DNA of 9,523 nt from Bacillota bacterium (GTDB lineage: Bacteria; Bacillota; Clostridia; Oscillospirales; Ruminococcaceae): NCBI GenBank assembly GCA_023439605.1, contig JAEXNS010000061.1:1-9523 (forward strand). The letters are read 5' to 3'. The position numbers were made by a program, and so were the translations under genes. Of the stretch, positions 1 to 6,291 are shown one piece after another (position 1 is the stretch's first letter; every line of letters starts with the position of its first letter). Below the pieces are notes generated by a model. The model was not told where the DNA came from. It saw only the letters and a list, made by a program, of their open reading frames with translations, and did no database searches.

Positions 1-279
1 ATTTTCATAAAATTCTTCAATATCATTATTATATGATTTACCAAAAATATAAATTTCATCATCCATACTATCCATATACGAAATATAATCCAAATTAATT
101 TCATTTCGTGAATCTTCTATGAAACAATTGTCTAATTCCAAATTATTGTAGTCTACACTATTAACTATAATATTTTTACCTTTTTCAAAATATCTATTCG
201 TTTCTATTTCTTTACAAGAGGTAGTCATGCACATAGTTATAACCACCATTGCACAGATTATTTTTTTTATAAATTTCAC
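1..279 (-). CDS. N-terminal part of a short-type propeller/solute-binding lipoprotein paralogue (gene A), cut by the window edge
   Basis: The reading frame is open for 93 codons from a GTG start at 279-277 to the window edge. The start is chosen because a strong GAGGAGGA ribosome binding site (285-292) lies five bases upstream and because the protein then begins MKFIKKIICAMV, like the complete gene at 3589-5841. A hydrophobic signal segment (about residues 7-20) leads into TTSC with Cys22 as the likely lipidated residue; the Thr at -3 is a weak lipobox match. After the signal peptide the protein continues to match that paralogue closely, for example in NEINLDYISYMDS and DDEIYIFG, the first strands of the presumed propeller. 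Only the N-terminus is visible, so the solute-binding domain is inferred from the paralogue. GTG replaces the paralogue's ATG, which may lower translation. It is the last gene of the visible array. Confidence 0.88.
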   Translation of the reverse strand, partial: MKFIKKIICAMVVITMCMTTSCKEIETNRYFEKGKNIIVNSVDYNNLELDNCFIEDSRNEINLDYISYMDSMDDEIYIFGKSYNNDIEEFYEN

Positions 280-294
280 TTTTATCCTCCTCTT

Positions 295-329
295 GTCAAT
301 CCTAATCAGATTTTAGATAGGTATTTGAC
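295..329 (-). promoter_or_regulatory. Leader hairpin just upstream of the gene A ribosome binding site
   Basis: Read in the gene direction, GTCAA followed by CCTATC can pair with GATTAGG followed by TTGAC, giving an imperfect stem with a 7-8 base loop. It ends two bases before the GAGGAGGA ribosome binding site of the gene at 1-279. The stem is weaker than its counterpart at 5857-5894 but keeps the same outer bases (GTCAA/TTGAC) and position. No T-run follows, so it is not a standard terminator. A role in translation, RNA stability or protein binding is inference. Confidence 0.5.
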
Positions 330-336
330 TTTAATT

Positions 337-470
337 GTTACTATTCAGCCATATTTATAGGACAGAGATGTTTTACCGAAGGTCTAGGGCAACCGGAAAG
401 CCCGGTCGACTCCGCAGAGTCGAAACCCTTGCAAAACCGTAAACTTTACCTTTAATGGCTAAATAGTAAC
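337..470. repeat. 134-bp palindromic intergenic element, single-core copy
   Basis: The ends are inverted repeats: 337-352 (GTTACTATTCAGCCAT) and 455-470 (ATGGCTAAATAGTAAC), matching at 15 of 16 positions; the odd position becomes a G-U pair in RNA read from the minus strand. The interior is visibly richer in GC than the surrounding DNA. It carries nested hairpins: CAACCGG/CCGGTCG (390-408), CGACTC/GAGTCG (407-422) and AGAGT/ACCCT (416-429). The second overlaps both of the others, so they are partly exclusive. It contains no open reading frame. It could be a small non-autonomous mobile element or a structured untranslated RNA between the genes at 481-3585 and 1-279. I see no clear target-site duplication, and similarity to the other copy continues beyond both ends, which favours segmental duplication over two insertions. 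Confidence 0.75.
387..431. repeat. Core unit of the palindromic element (copy 1 of 3)
   Basis: This 45-base core has counterparts at 5952-5996 and 6194-6238. Its left part, through the CGCA loop, matches the 5952 core. The sequence after it (CAAAACCG onward) matches what follows the 6194 core, so it looks like a chimera of the two. Confidence 0.8.
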
Positions 471-480
471 CTTTGTTTTT

Positions 481-3400
481 TTATTTTATTTCGTTTATAT
501 ATGTATTTACTCTGTTTTGAATTAGATCTGCTACTTCCTCTGCTGTTTTATCGCCTGAAAAAAAACTGTTCACTTCTTCATTTATAATTCTACTTATATT
601 TAAATCAACTAAAACCGACTTATTTACAGAATGCAAGAGCTTATCTACTTTTTCAATGCTTTCATCACTTGGTATTCCTAAATTAATTTCTTTTCCATTT
701 TTATATACTTTATTTATATTCTTTCTATTTTCATCTAATTCACCTTTTTTTTCTAATTGTTTTATTTTTTCAAGAGACGATTTTTTTATAGGAAACTCTT
801 CTCTATACACATCTTGATATTCGTCAGTTAAAAAGGTCTTTATAAACTCCCATGCACCCTCTTTATTCTTTGACTTTTCAAAAATAGAAAATGAATAGTT
901 ATAGTTTATTGCACAACCGCCTTTATCCAATGAAGGAACCCCTTTACAGGTTATTGGTTCTCCTACATTTCCATTTTCGTTGATATGAAAATAATTATAT
1001 GTGCTTATTATATCAAAGAACATCGGTTCTTCATAATAATTTTCTTTTACATAATAATACTTTTCTTGTTCAGATGGCTCCTCTACACTTTTTACATATT
1101 GGTTTATAAACTTTAATAAATTTATAAATTCAGGACTATTAAAACTGCATTTACCAGTTTTATAATCTATATAATTTAACAAGGATAAATTTAAAAACTT
1201 TTCAAAAATCACATCTTTACTTGTATTTCCAAAAAAAATCTTTTCTTTATTTTCTTCAACAAACTTCATAAATTCATCTGTATTCCAGCCCTCTTCTATT
1301 CCTGCAAGTGACGTTTTTGAAATCAAACTTTCTAAATAGAAGAAAGGAGCCAACTCGTATAATTTTCCATCTTGTTCTAAAATTTTTAAAATATTTTCTA
1401 AATAATCTTCTCTTTTTATATCTTTATCATTTTTTATAAATTCATTTAAATCCGCAATTAAATTTTTATTTTTAAAAATTTCTAAATTAAAAAGATTTTT
1501 TTCGCCTATTATAATATCAGGAACATTTCCCATTAGTATTTCATTATTTATTTTAGAAGATATACTCACCATATCTTCCTTAATATTTCCTGTTAAAACT
1601 TGTCCATCTCTGTAATCCACAAGTTTAACTTTATAATCTTTATTATTTTTATTAAAATCAGCTATTTGTTCACTAAAAAAATAACTGCTATCAACAAAAG
1701 CAACTTTTATTATCTTTTTGTTCTTTATTTTATTTAACTCCTCCTCACTTGCTCTTTTTAAAATACAAAAAAATGGTTCCTTATTATTCTCCTCTATATA
1801 TGCTAATAAACTATCATTATCTATTAAACTTAAAAAATTTATATTTCCTTCTAAATCTGAATCAAAATAATCTATTATTTCGTGTATATTTTCACCATCA
1901 TAACCATATAATACACCTGAACTCAAAAAGAAAAACCAAAAATCTTGATTGCCTTCATATAATATAGTTCCATATGTATATTTAAAATTTGAAAGCTTAA
2001 AATCTTCAATTATAGTTTTATTTGCATAATCAAATCTTGACATCTTCCCATCTTCATGTGTCAAAATCATGTTACCTTCTTTTTCTTTTATAACATCACA
2101 AACTCCAGTAACCTTGTATTGAAACGAAACTGTACCTTCTTTATCTAAAACAGCAATATATGATTCATCTATATCACTTTCATAATTAGTATAACACAGA
2201 AATATATTTCCATCATTATATCTGTATATGCTTTTAAAGTAAGAATAATTTATGCTATCACTTATCGGAACAGATGATATTTTTTCTCCGTTTTCATCAT
2301 ATGTATTTATAAAATCATTAGTTTTTCCAAAATCACCTTTATCATATTCATGACACGTAATGGTTTTATCTTCGTTTATAGTAAAGTTTTCAGTTCCACC
2401 ATTACTCGTTGAATTAAGTTGATATTCTGTAATTACTTCACCTACTTCATTTAATATTTTGCAATAATAACCAGAAAAATCTTCAGATCTAGCATATAAT
2501 ATATTATCACCTAATATTGAAAACTCATTTATTTCTTGTACTGTAACTCCAGCATTGATTAGTTCTTCCACTTCACTATCAAAATTATATCCATAAAGAA
2601 TATTTTGCTTTGTATAGTATACTTGAAACTTTTCATCCCCTTTAAGAATTTTATCTACATCTATTAATTCATATCTATTTATTATCTCTTTTTTACTTGT
2701 ATCTATAACGTCTACAAGTATTGGTGAACCTGTATCGTTTGATTTATATGATGTATATATTTTGTTTCCTAATGTAAAAATTTTATTACATTTTTCTAAT
2801 GTTGTATTTTTTACATAATTAATATATCCTAAATCAGTGTCAAAAAAATAAATTTTTGTATCCTTTATGGATTTATTATTTAATTCATAAGAATATCCTG
2901 TTATATAAACTTCTCCCTCTTCATCTACAGTAATGCATCCATAATATTCTGATTTTATATCTTCACTTAATTTTTCATCAACAATTACTGACCTTTCTGT
3001 TTCCCCTGTTGAATTTATTTTTAAAATAGCCATTTTATTTACAGAAACAATTGAATATAAGATATACACATTACTGTTTTTATCTATACAATAGTCAAAT
3101 ATATTATTATTTATATTTATTGTTTTTATAGATTTAACTTTTTCTCCATTTGTATCAAAAACATTTATATAGTAATAGTTTTGACCATCTGTTTCTTTTT
3201 CACTTGATATAGTATATATTTTATCGTCAATAATCTTTGAATTCCGATCATCAATTTCCTTTTCTATGTTTATAGTGTTTTTTTCATTTGTTGCTAAATT
3301 AAATTTAAAATAATTTGGTTTATTTTCACATTCAATACGTCCTACATTCCATATTTGTTCATCTAATTTTTTAGATACATCAACCGAAAATAAATATTCA

Positions 3401-3585
3401 TTTGAATTTAGCATATTTATTTTTTGAGGAATAAAATAATTCTCTATTTTATTATTGCCTTCATTACTTATCTTTGAAACCCCGCCATTTGGTATTTCTA
3501 TATCGTTTATTTTTTTATTTTTACATGATGATATTGTTGTTAAAGTGAACATAATAACTAGTATAATCGTGATTATTTTTTTCAT
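481..3585 (-). CDS. Propeller-like plus ABC family 1 solute-binding lipoprotein, long type (gene B, 1034 aa)
   Basis: The protein has a lysine-rich start, a hydrophobic stretch (about residues 4-18) and lipobox ISSC with Cys21, so it should be anchored outside the membrane. Residues about 45-600 are repeated 40-60 residue beta units of the type 'D..G.vYi..y' followed by 'D..Ge....i', as in beta-propellers; KIENYFI (46-52) and NILYGYNFD (near 330) recur in the paralogue at 6292-9315. A hinge, ILKRASEEEL (near 610), leads to the solute-binding domain (about 625-1034). Its marks are IIKVAFVD, GNVPDIIIG (near 690), LIADLNEFI, DGKLYELAPF and AWEFIKTFL (near 912), all typical of family 1 binding proteins. 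The tail GDKTAEEVADLIQNRVNTYINEIK-like region is shared with the other long paralogues. The domain alone is usually 400-450 aa, so the extra 600 residues are unusual. It starts three bases after the gene at 3589-5841 ends, suggesting translational coupling. No ABC permease or ATPase lies nearby. The ligand is unknown. Confidence 0.92.
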   Translation of the reverse strand: MKKIITIILVIMFTLTTISSCKNKKINDIEIPNGGVSKISNEGNNKIENYFIPQKINMLNSNEYLFSVDVSKKLDEQIWNVGRIECENKPNYFKFNLATNEKNTINIEKEIDDRNSKIIDDKIYTISSEKETDGQNYYYINVFDTNGEKVKSIKTININNNIFDYCIDKNSNVYILYSIVSVNKMAILKINSTGETERSVIVDEKLSEDIKSEYYGCITVDEEGEVYITGYSYELNNKSIKDTKIYFFDTDLGYINYVKNTTLEKCNKIFTLGNKIYTSYKSNDTGSPILVDVIDTSKKEIINRYELIDVDKILKGDEKFQVYYTKQNILYGYNFDSEVEELINAGVTVQEINEFSILGDNILYARSEDFSGYYCKILNEVGEVITEYQLNSTSNGGTENFTINEDKTITCHEYDKGDFGKTNDFINTYDENGEKISSVPISDSINYSYFKSIYRYNDGNIFLCYTNYESDIDESYIAVLDKEGTVSFQYKVTGVCDVIKEKEGNMILTHEDGKMSRFDYANKTIIEDFKLSNFKYTYGTILYEGNQDFWFFFLSSGVLYGYDGENIHEIIDYFDSDLEGNINFLSLIDNDSLLAYIEENNKEPFFCILKRASEEELNKIKNKKIIKVAFVDSSYFFSEQIADFNKNNKDYKVKLVDYRDGQVLTGNIKEDMVSISSKINNEILMGNVPDIIIGEKNLFNLEIFKNKNLIADLNEFIKNDKDIKREDYLENILKILEQDGKLYELAPFFYLESLISKTSLAGIEEGWNTDEFMKFVEENKEKIFFGNTSKDVIFEKFLNLSLLNYIDYKTGKCSFNSPEFINLLKFINQYVKSVEEPSEQEKYYYVKENYYEEPMFFDIISTYNYFHINENGNVGEPITCKGVPSLDKGGCAINYNYSFSIFEKSKNKEGAWEFIKTFLTDEYQDVYREEFPIKKSSLEKIKQLEKKGELDENRKNINKVYKNGKEINLGIPSDESIEKVDKLLHSVNKSVLVDLNISRIINEEVNSFFSGDKTAEEVADLIQNRVNTYINEIK

Positions 3586-3588
3586 AAT

Positions 3589-5841
3589 TTACTCCTTTAT
3601 TTCGTTTAGATATTGAGTTACTTTTTTCTGTGTTGATTTTGCTACTTGAGTGGCTGTTTTTTTACCACTTTCAAAATTATTGTATTCTTTTTCTATAATG
3701 TCTATTATGTTTGTATCAACTATATTTACTTTTGAAATTTGTTTTATATACTCATAAATTGAATTATCAAATTTAAAAATTCTATCTTGTTCATAGTATG
3801 ATTTTATTATTGGAAATGTCGTAATTGTTTGAAATTCCATATCATTATTTTGAAAATCATCCTGTAAAAAAGTTCTTATAAATTCCCATGCAAGTTCTTT
3901 GTTTTCTGATTGTTCAGAAATAGCTATAGTAAAATCAGGTAATAAAGCAGCTCCATTTCCTTCTTTTGATGGCATTCCTTTTAAAACTGGTTTGTTTTTA
4001 TTATATTGAGTAAATAAATTTCTTATAAACTCAAAATTATAAAAATTAAATTTATTTAAGTACACATCCTCTTTCAATTCAGAAATGTATGACATATCTT
4101 GATAATTATCATCCTTTAAAATACCATCTTGAAATAATATATTTTTATTATTTTCTTTTATCAACTCTAAAATTTTAACAAAGCTTTCCTTTTTAAAGTT
4201 ACATGTTTTTTTGTCATAGTCAATGTATTCACCCATATATAAACTCAAAAAAGATTCTATCAGCTCTCTTTTATCCCTTGATAATATTAGTTTTTTATCT
4301 CCGTTTTCTTTTGAAAAACTTGTTAATTCGTCTATATCCCATCCCTGTTTTTCTCCTAAATCCGATTCAAATCCAATCATAGTATCTACACTAAAACTAG
4401 GGAAAAAAGCATATAACTTATCATCTTTTTCAAACGGTTCAAAGGCTTTTTCTAAATAATCCTCTTTTTTTATCGTTTCATCTTTTTCTATAAATTTGTT
4501 TAAATCAGTTAAAATACCTCTATTTATTAAACTGTCAACTTCGTTGTAGTTCCCAAATAAAATTATATCTGGTATATTACCATTTGTCAAATCATCATTT
4601 AAAAGCTTTGAAGTTTCTCTATCATCGTTATTTACATAATCCGAATAGTTTTTAACATAAATTTTATAATCATTATTGTTACAATTAAATTTTTGAATAG
4701 CATACTGAGTTTCAATAGAAAGTTGACATGTTCCAATAGTTATTATATTTTTATTGTTAGTCTTTTCTTCACTTATAGGTAAATATTTAGTCAAATAACC
4801 AGAATCCATAAGATATGAATATGAAATATAAACGCCGTCTTTATCCACAGAACATTTCCAATCATAATTTGAACCTATATATATATTAGAATTAATAAAA
4901 TTAACGACTTCAACTATACTAGACTTTTCTTTTTCATAACCCCATATACCAGTATTATTCGCATTAAAAAAAGTAAAAAGATATTTCCCATCTGATTTTT
5001 CAACAAACTCTCCGTTATAATTTCCCAAAACATCTACTTCATCTATTTTTTGGTTTTCTATATCTAGTATTCCTAGTTTATATATATTATCTTCTTTATA
5101 TATAACATAGCACTTGTCATCATTATAAAATATACTCACCATACATTTGTCATCTATTTTTTCTATATTTTTTTTAATATTCCCCTGTTCATCCACAACT
5201 AAAATGCCCTTATCTATATCATTTTTACTATAGAACAATAAAAAATCATTATTTTCTGTTAGTAAAAAATCACCAACAGAAAAATCTTTTTCTTCGTTAA
5301 TTTTTTCTATATCTATATTTAATGTTCTATTAATCTCCCCATTTTTATTCAAAAAAATAAGCTTCAAAGTGCTTCCATATATGTAACTATTTTCAATAAA
5401 ACTTATCGTTTCATCATAGTTAACTCTATATAATGTATTAACACTATCATTTCTAAATGCTAGAGGAATATTAAATTTTCTTTTTTCATTACCATTTTTA
5501 TCAGTAACTATACAGTACTCGTTGTTTTTATTATTTACACTAGATGTATTGTCATCACCATATGTGTTTTCACTTTCACCAAATCCAACTCTGTTATATT
5601 GCCCAAAAATATAAATCTCATCATCAATGCTATCCATATATGAAATATAATCTAAATTAATTTCACTTCTTGAGTTTTCCATATAGCAACTTTCTAATTT
5701 TAAGTTTTTATAGTCTATACTATTTACTATATTATTTTTATCCATTCCCAAATCATTATTTATATCTATTTCTTTACAAGCGGTAGACATACACATGGTT
5801 ATAGCTACCATTGCACAGATTATTTTTTTTATAAATTTCAT
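3589..5841 (-). CDS. Propeller-like plus ABC family 1 solute-binding lipoprotein, short type (gene C, 750 aa)
   Basis: Start ATG at 5841 with AGGAGGA at 5847-5853. The signal peptide MKFIKKIICAMVAITMCMSTAC gives Cys22 as the likely lipidated residue, with lipobox STAC (Ser at -3 is atypical). Residues about 55-350 hold fewer beta-repeat units than the long paralogues, for example DDEIYIFG, 'KNGEINRTLNI' and 'DEQGNIKKNI'. The ILKRA hinge seen in the long forms is absent. The solute-binding domain starts near 360 (NIITIGTCQLS) and shows GNIPDIILFG (near 424), GILTDLNKFIE, DDKLYAFFPSF and AWEFIRTFL (near 654). The tail GKKTATQVAKSTQKKV departs most from the family. It differs from the neighbours mainly by lacking about 250-280 residues of propeller region, so it is a distinct subtype rather than a broken gene; no frameshift is seen. 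A ligand-binding role outside the cell is inferred from the domain. Its N-terminus is nearly duplicated in the gene at 1-279. Confidence 0.92.
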   Translation of the reverse strand: MKFIKKIICAMVAITMCMSTACKEIDINNDLGMDKNNIVNSIDYKNLKLESCYMENSRSEINLDYISYMDSIDDEIYIFGQYNRVGFGESENTYGDDNTSSVNNKNNEYCIVTDKNGNEKRKFNIPLAFRNDSVNTLYRVNYDETISFIENSYIYGSTLKLIFLNKNGEINRTLNIDIEKINEEKDFSVGDFLLTENNDFLLFYSKNDIDKGILVVDEQGNIKKNIEKIDDKCMVSIFYNDDKCYVIYKEDNIYKLGILDIENQKIDEVDVLGNYNGEFVEKSDGKYLFTFFNANNTGIWGYEKEKSSIVEVVNFINSNIYIGSNYDWKCSVDKDGVYISYSYLMDSGYLTKYLPISEEKTNNKNIITIGTCQLSIETQYAIQKFNCNNNDYKIYVKNYSDYVNNDDRETSKLLNDDLTNGNIPDIILFGNYNEVDSLINRGILTDLNKFIEKDETIKKEDYLEKAFEPFEKDDKLYAFFPSFSVDTMIGFESDLGEKQGWDIDELTSFSKENGDKKLILSRDKRELIESFLSLYMGEYIDYDKKTCNFKKESFVKILELIKENNKNILFQDGILKDDNYQDMSYISELKEDVYLNKFNFYNFEFIRNLFTQYNKNKPVLKGMPSKEGNGAALLPDFTIAISEQSENKELAWEFIRTFLQDDFQNNDMEFQTITTFPIIKSYYEQDRIFKFDNSIYEYIKQISKVNIVDTNIIDIIEKEYNNFESGKKTATQVAKSTQKKVTQYLNEIKE
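3592..3597 (-). promoter_or_regulatory. Ribosome binding site of gene B embedded in the end of gene C
   Basis: AAGGAG in gene direction is exactly the last two sense codons (Lys-Glu) of the upstream gene, whose TAA follows at once. It is six bases before the ATG at 3585. The long-type paralogues end NEIK-stop, while this one ends NEIKE-stop, so the extra codon provides the ribosome binding site. The arrangement implies coupled translation of the two genes. Confidence 0.85.
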
Positions 5842-5856
5842 TTTTATCCTCCTATG

Positions 5857-5894
5857 GTCAAAAACCTTATCAATATTTAGATAAGGTTTTTGAC
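5857..5894 (-). promoter_or_regulatory. Perfect 15-bp hairpin just upstream of the gene C ribosome binding site
   Basis: In gene direction GTCAAAAACCTTATC pairs perfectly with GATAAGGTTTTTGAC around an 8-base loop (5872-5879). The stem ends three bases before AGGAGGA (5847-5853). No T-run follows the stem, so ordinary termination is unlikely. A weaker version is present at the same position before the gene at 1-279. It could control ribosome access, RNA stability or protein binding; the sequence does not say which. Confidence 0.7.
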
Positions 5895-5951
5895 TTTAAT
5901 TTTTACTATTCATCCATATGTATAGGACGTAGATGTTTTACCGAAGGTCCA

Positions 5952-5996
5952 GGGCGACCGGAAAGCCCGGTCGACTCCGCAGAGTCGAAACTCTTT
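5952..5996. repeat. Core unit of the palindromic element (copy 2 of 3)
   Basis: It matches 6194-6238 at 43 of 45 positions. Hairpins are CGACCGG/CCGGTCG (5955-5973, perfect 7 bp), CGACTC/GAGTCG (5972-5987, perfect 6 bp) and AGAGT/ACTCT (5981-5994). In gene direction the last closes a TTCG tetraloop. The middle hairpin shares bases with both neighbours, so alternative folds are possible. Confidence 0.85.
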
Positions 5997-5998
5997 TT

Positions 5999-6156
5999 AA
6001 CCTGCTTTGCAGGTTTAGGGATTTTCTATCGCAAAATCCCTATGCTTCACTTCGTTTGCTACCCTAAAAGCTCTTAAAGCATAAAGATTTCGCTTTCTGC
6101 GGAAAGCGACCAAGGGCGTTGCCCTTTGGAAACCTACGATTTTTTGAAAAAAATCG
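5999..6156. repeat. Cluster of five short perfect or near-perfect hairpins between the two cores
   Basis: Successive palindromes are: 5999-6015 (AACCTGC, 3-base loop, GCAGGTT); 6017-6041 (AGGGATTTT, 7-base loop, AAAATCCCT); 6091-6108 (CGCTTTC, TGCG, GAAAGCG); 6110-6129 (CCAAGGGC, GTT, GCCCTTTGG with one bulged T); and 6137-6156 (CGATTTTTT, GA, AAAAAATCG). This density of palindromes does not occur elsewhere in the window. The segment is absent from the copy at 337-470. It resembles the general style of short palindromic intergenic repeats in gut Clostridia, but I cannot assign a named family. Confidence 0.75.
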
Positions 6157-6193
6157 AGTAAAACTTTAACTTTTCTACTAAGTTGACGACATT

Positions 6194-6238
6194 GGGCGAC
6201 CGGAAAGCCTGGTCGACTCCTCAGAGTCGAAACTCTTT
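6194..6238. repeat. Core unit of the palindromic element (copy 3 of 3)
   Basis: It is a direct repeat of 5952-5996 with two substitutions: one in the loop of the CGACTC/GAGTCG hairpin, and one leaving a single unpaired base in the CGACC/GGTCG hairpin. The right flank continues with CAAAACCGTAAACTTTACC as in the copy at 337-470. Confidence 0.85.
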
Positions 6239-6291
6239 CAAAACCGTAAACTTTACCTTTAATGGCTAAGTAGTAACCTTTGATTTTTATT

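Larger units (their letters stand above)
5902..6277. repeat. 376-bp palindromic intergenic element, double-core copy
   Basis: It is bounded by TTTACTATTCATCCAT (5902-5917) and ATGGCTAAGTAGTAAC (6262-6277), degenerate versions of the inverted ends seen at 337-470. Left of the first core it aligns with that copy without gaps (50 bases), and from the second core to the right end likewise (83 bases). The extra 242 bases equal the offset between the two cores. The whole D-C gap (5842-6291) contains no credible reading frame; apart from this element it holds only the leader hairpin and ribosome binding site of the gene at 3589-5841. It may be a mobile or amplified repeat, or the template of a structured leader RNA. 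Confidence 0.75.

Noticed and set aside
337..470. tRNA-like or CRISPR-like reading of the clover-shaped element
   Set aside because: Hairpin sizes do not match tRNA arms, no CCA or anticodon layout is seen, and there are only three cores without regular spacers.
337..470. Cyclic-di-GMP class I riboswitch, suggested by GGGCAACC and AAAGCC words on the plus strand
   Set aside because: The matches are on the strand opposite to the genes, and the rest of the conserved core and receptor positions is not present.
1749..1967. Plus-strand open frame of 72 codons
   Set aside because: It lies fully inside gene B, reads as an AT-rich shadow with no ribosome binding site, and shows no recognisable domain.
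4223..4459. Plus-strand open frame of 78 codons
   Set aside because: It is antisense to the conserved solute-binding domain of gene C, with no ribosome binding site or family features; it is a shadow of that gene.
5892..5945. Sigma-A type promoter (TTCGGT with TATACA or TATAAA) upstream of the short-type genes
   Set aside because: The spacer is only about 15 bases and the -35 match is poor. In such AT-rich DNA this is not enough to call a promoter.
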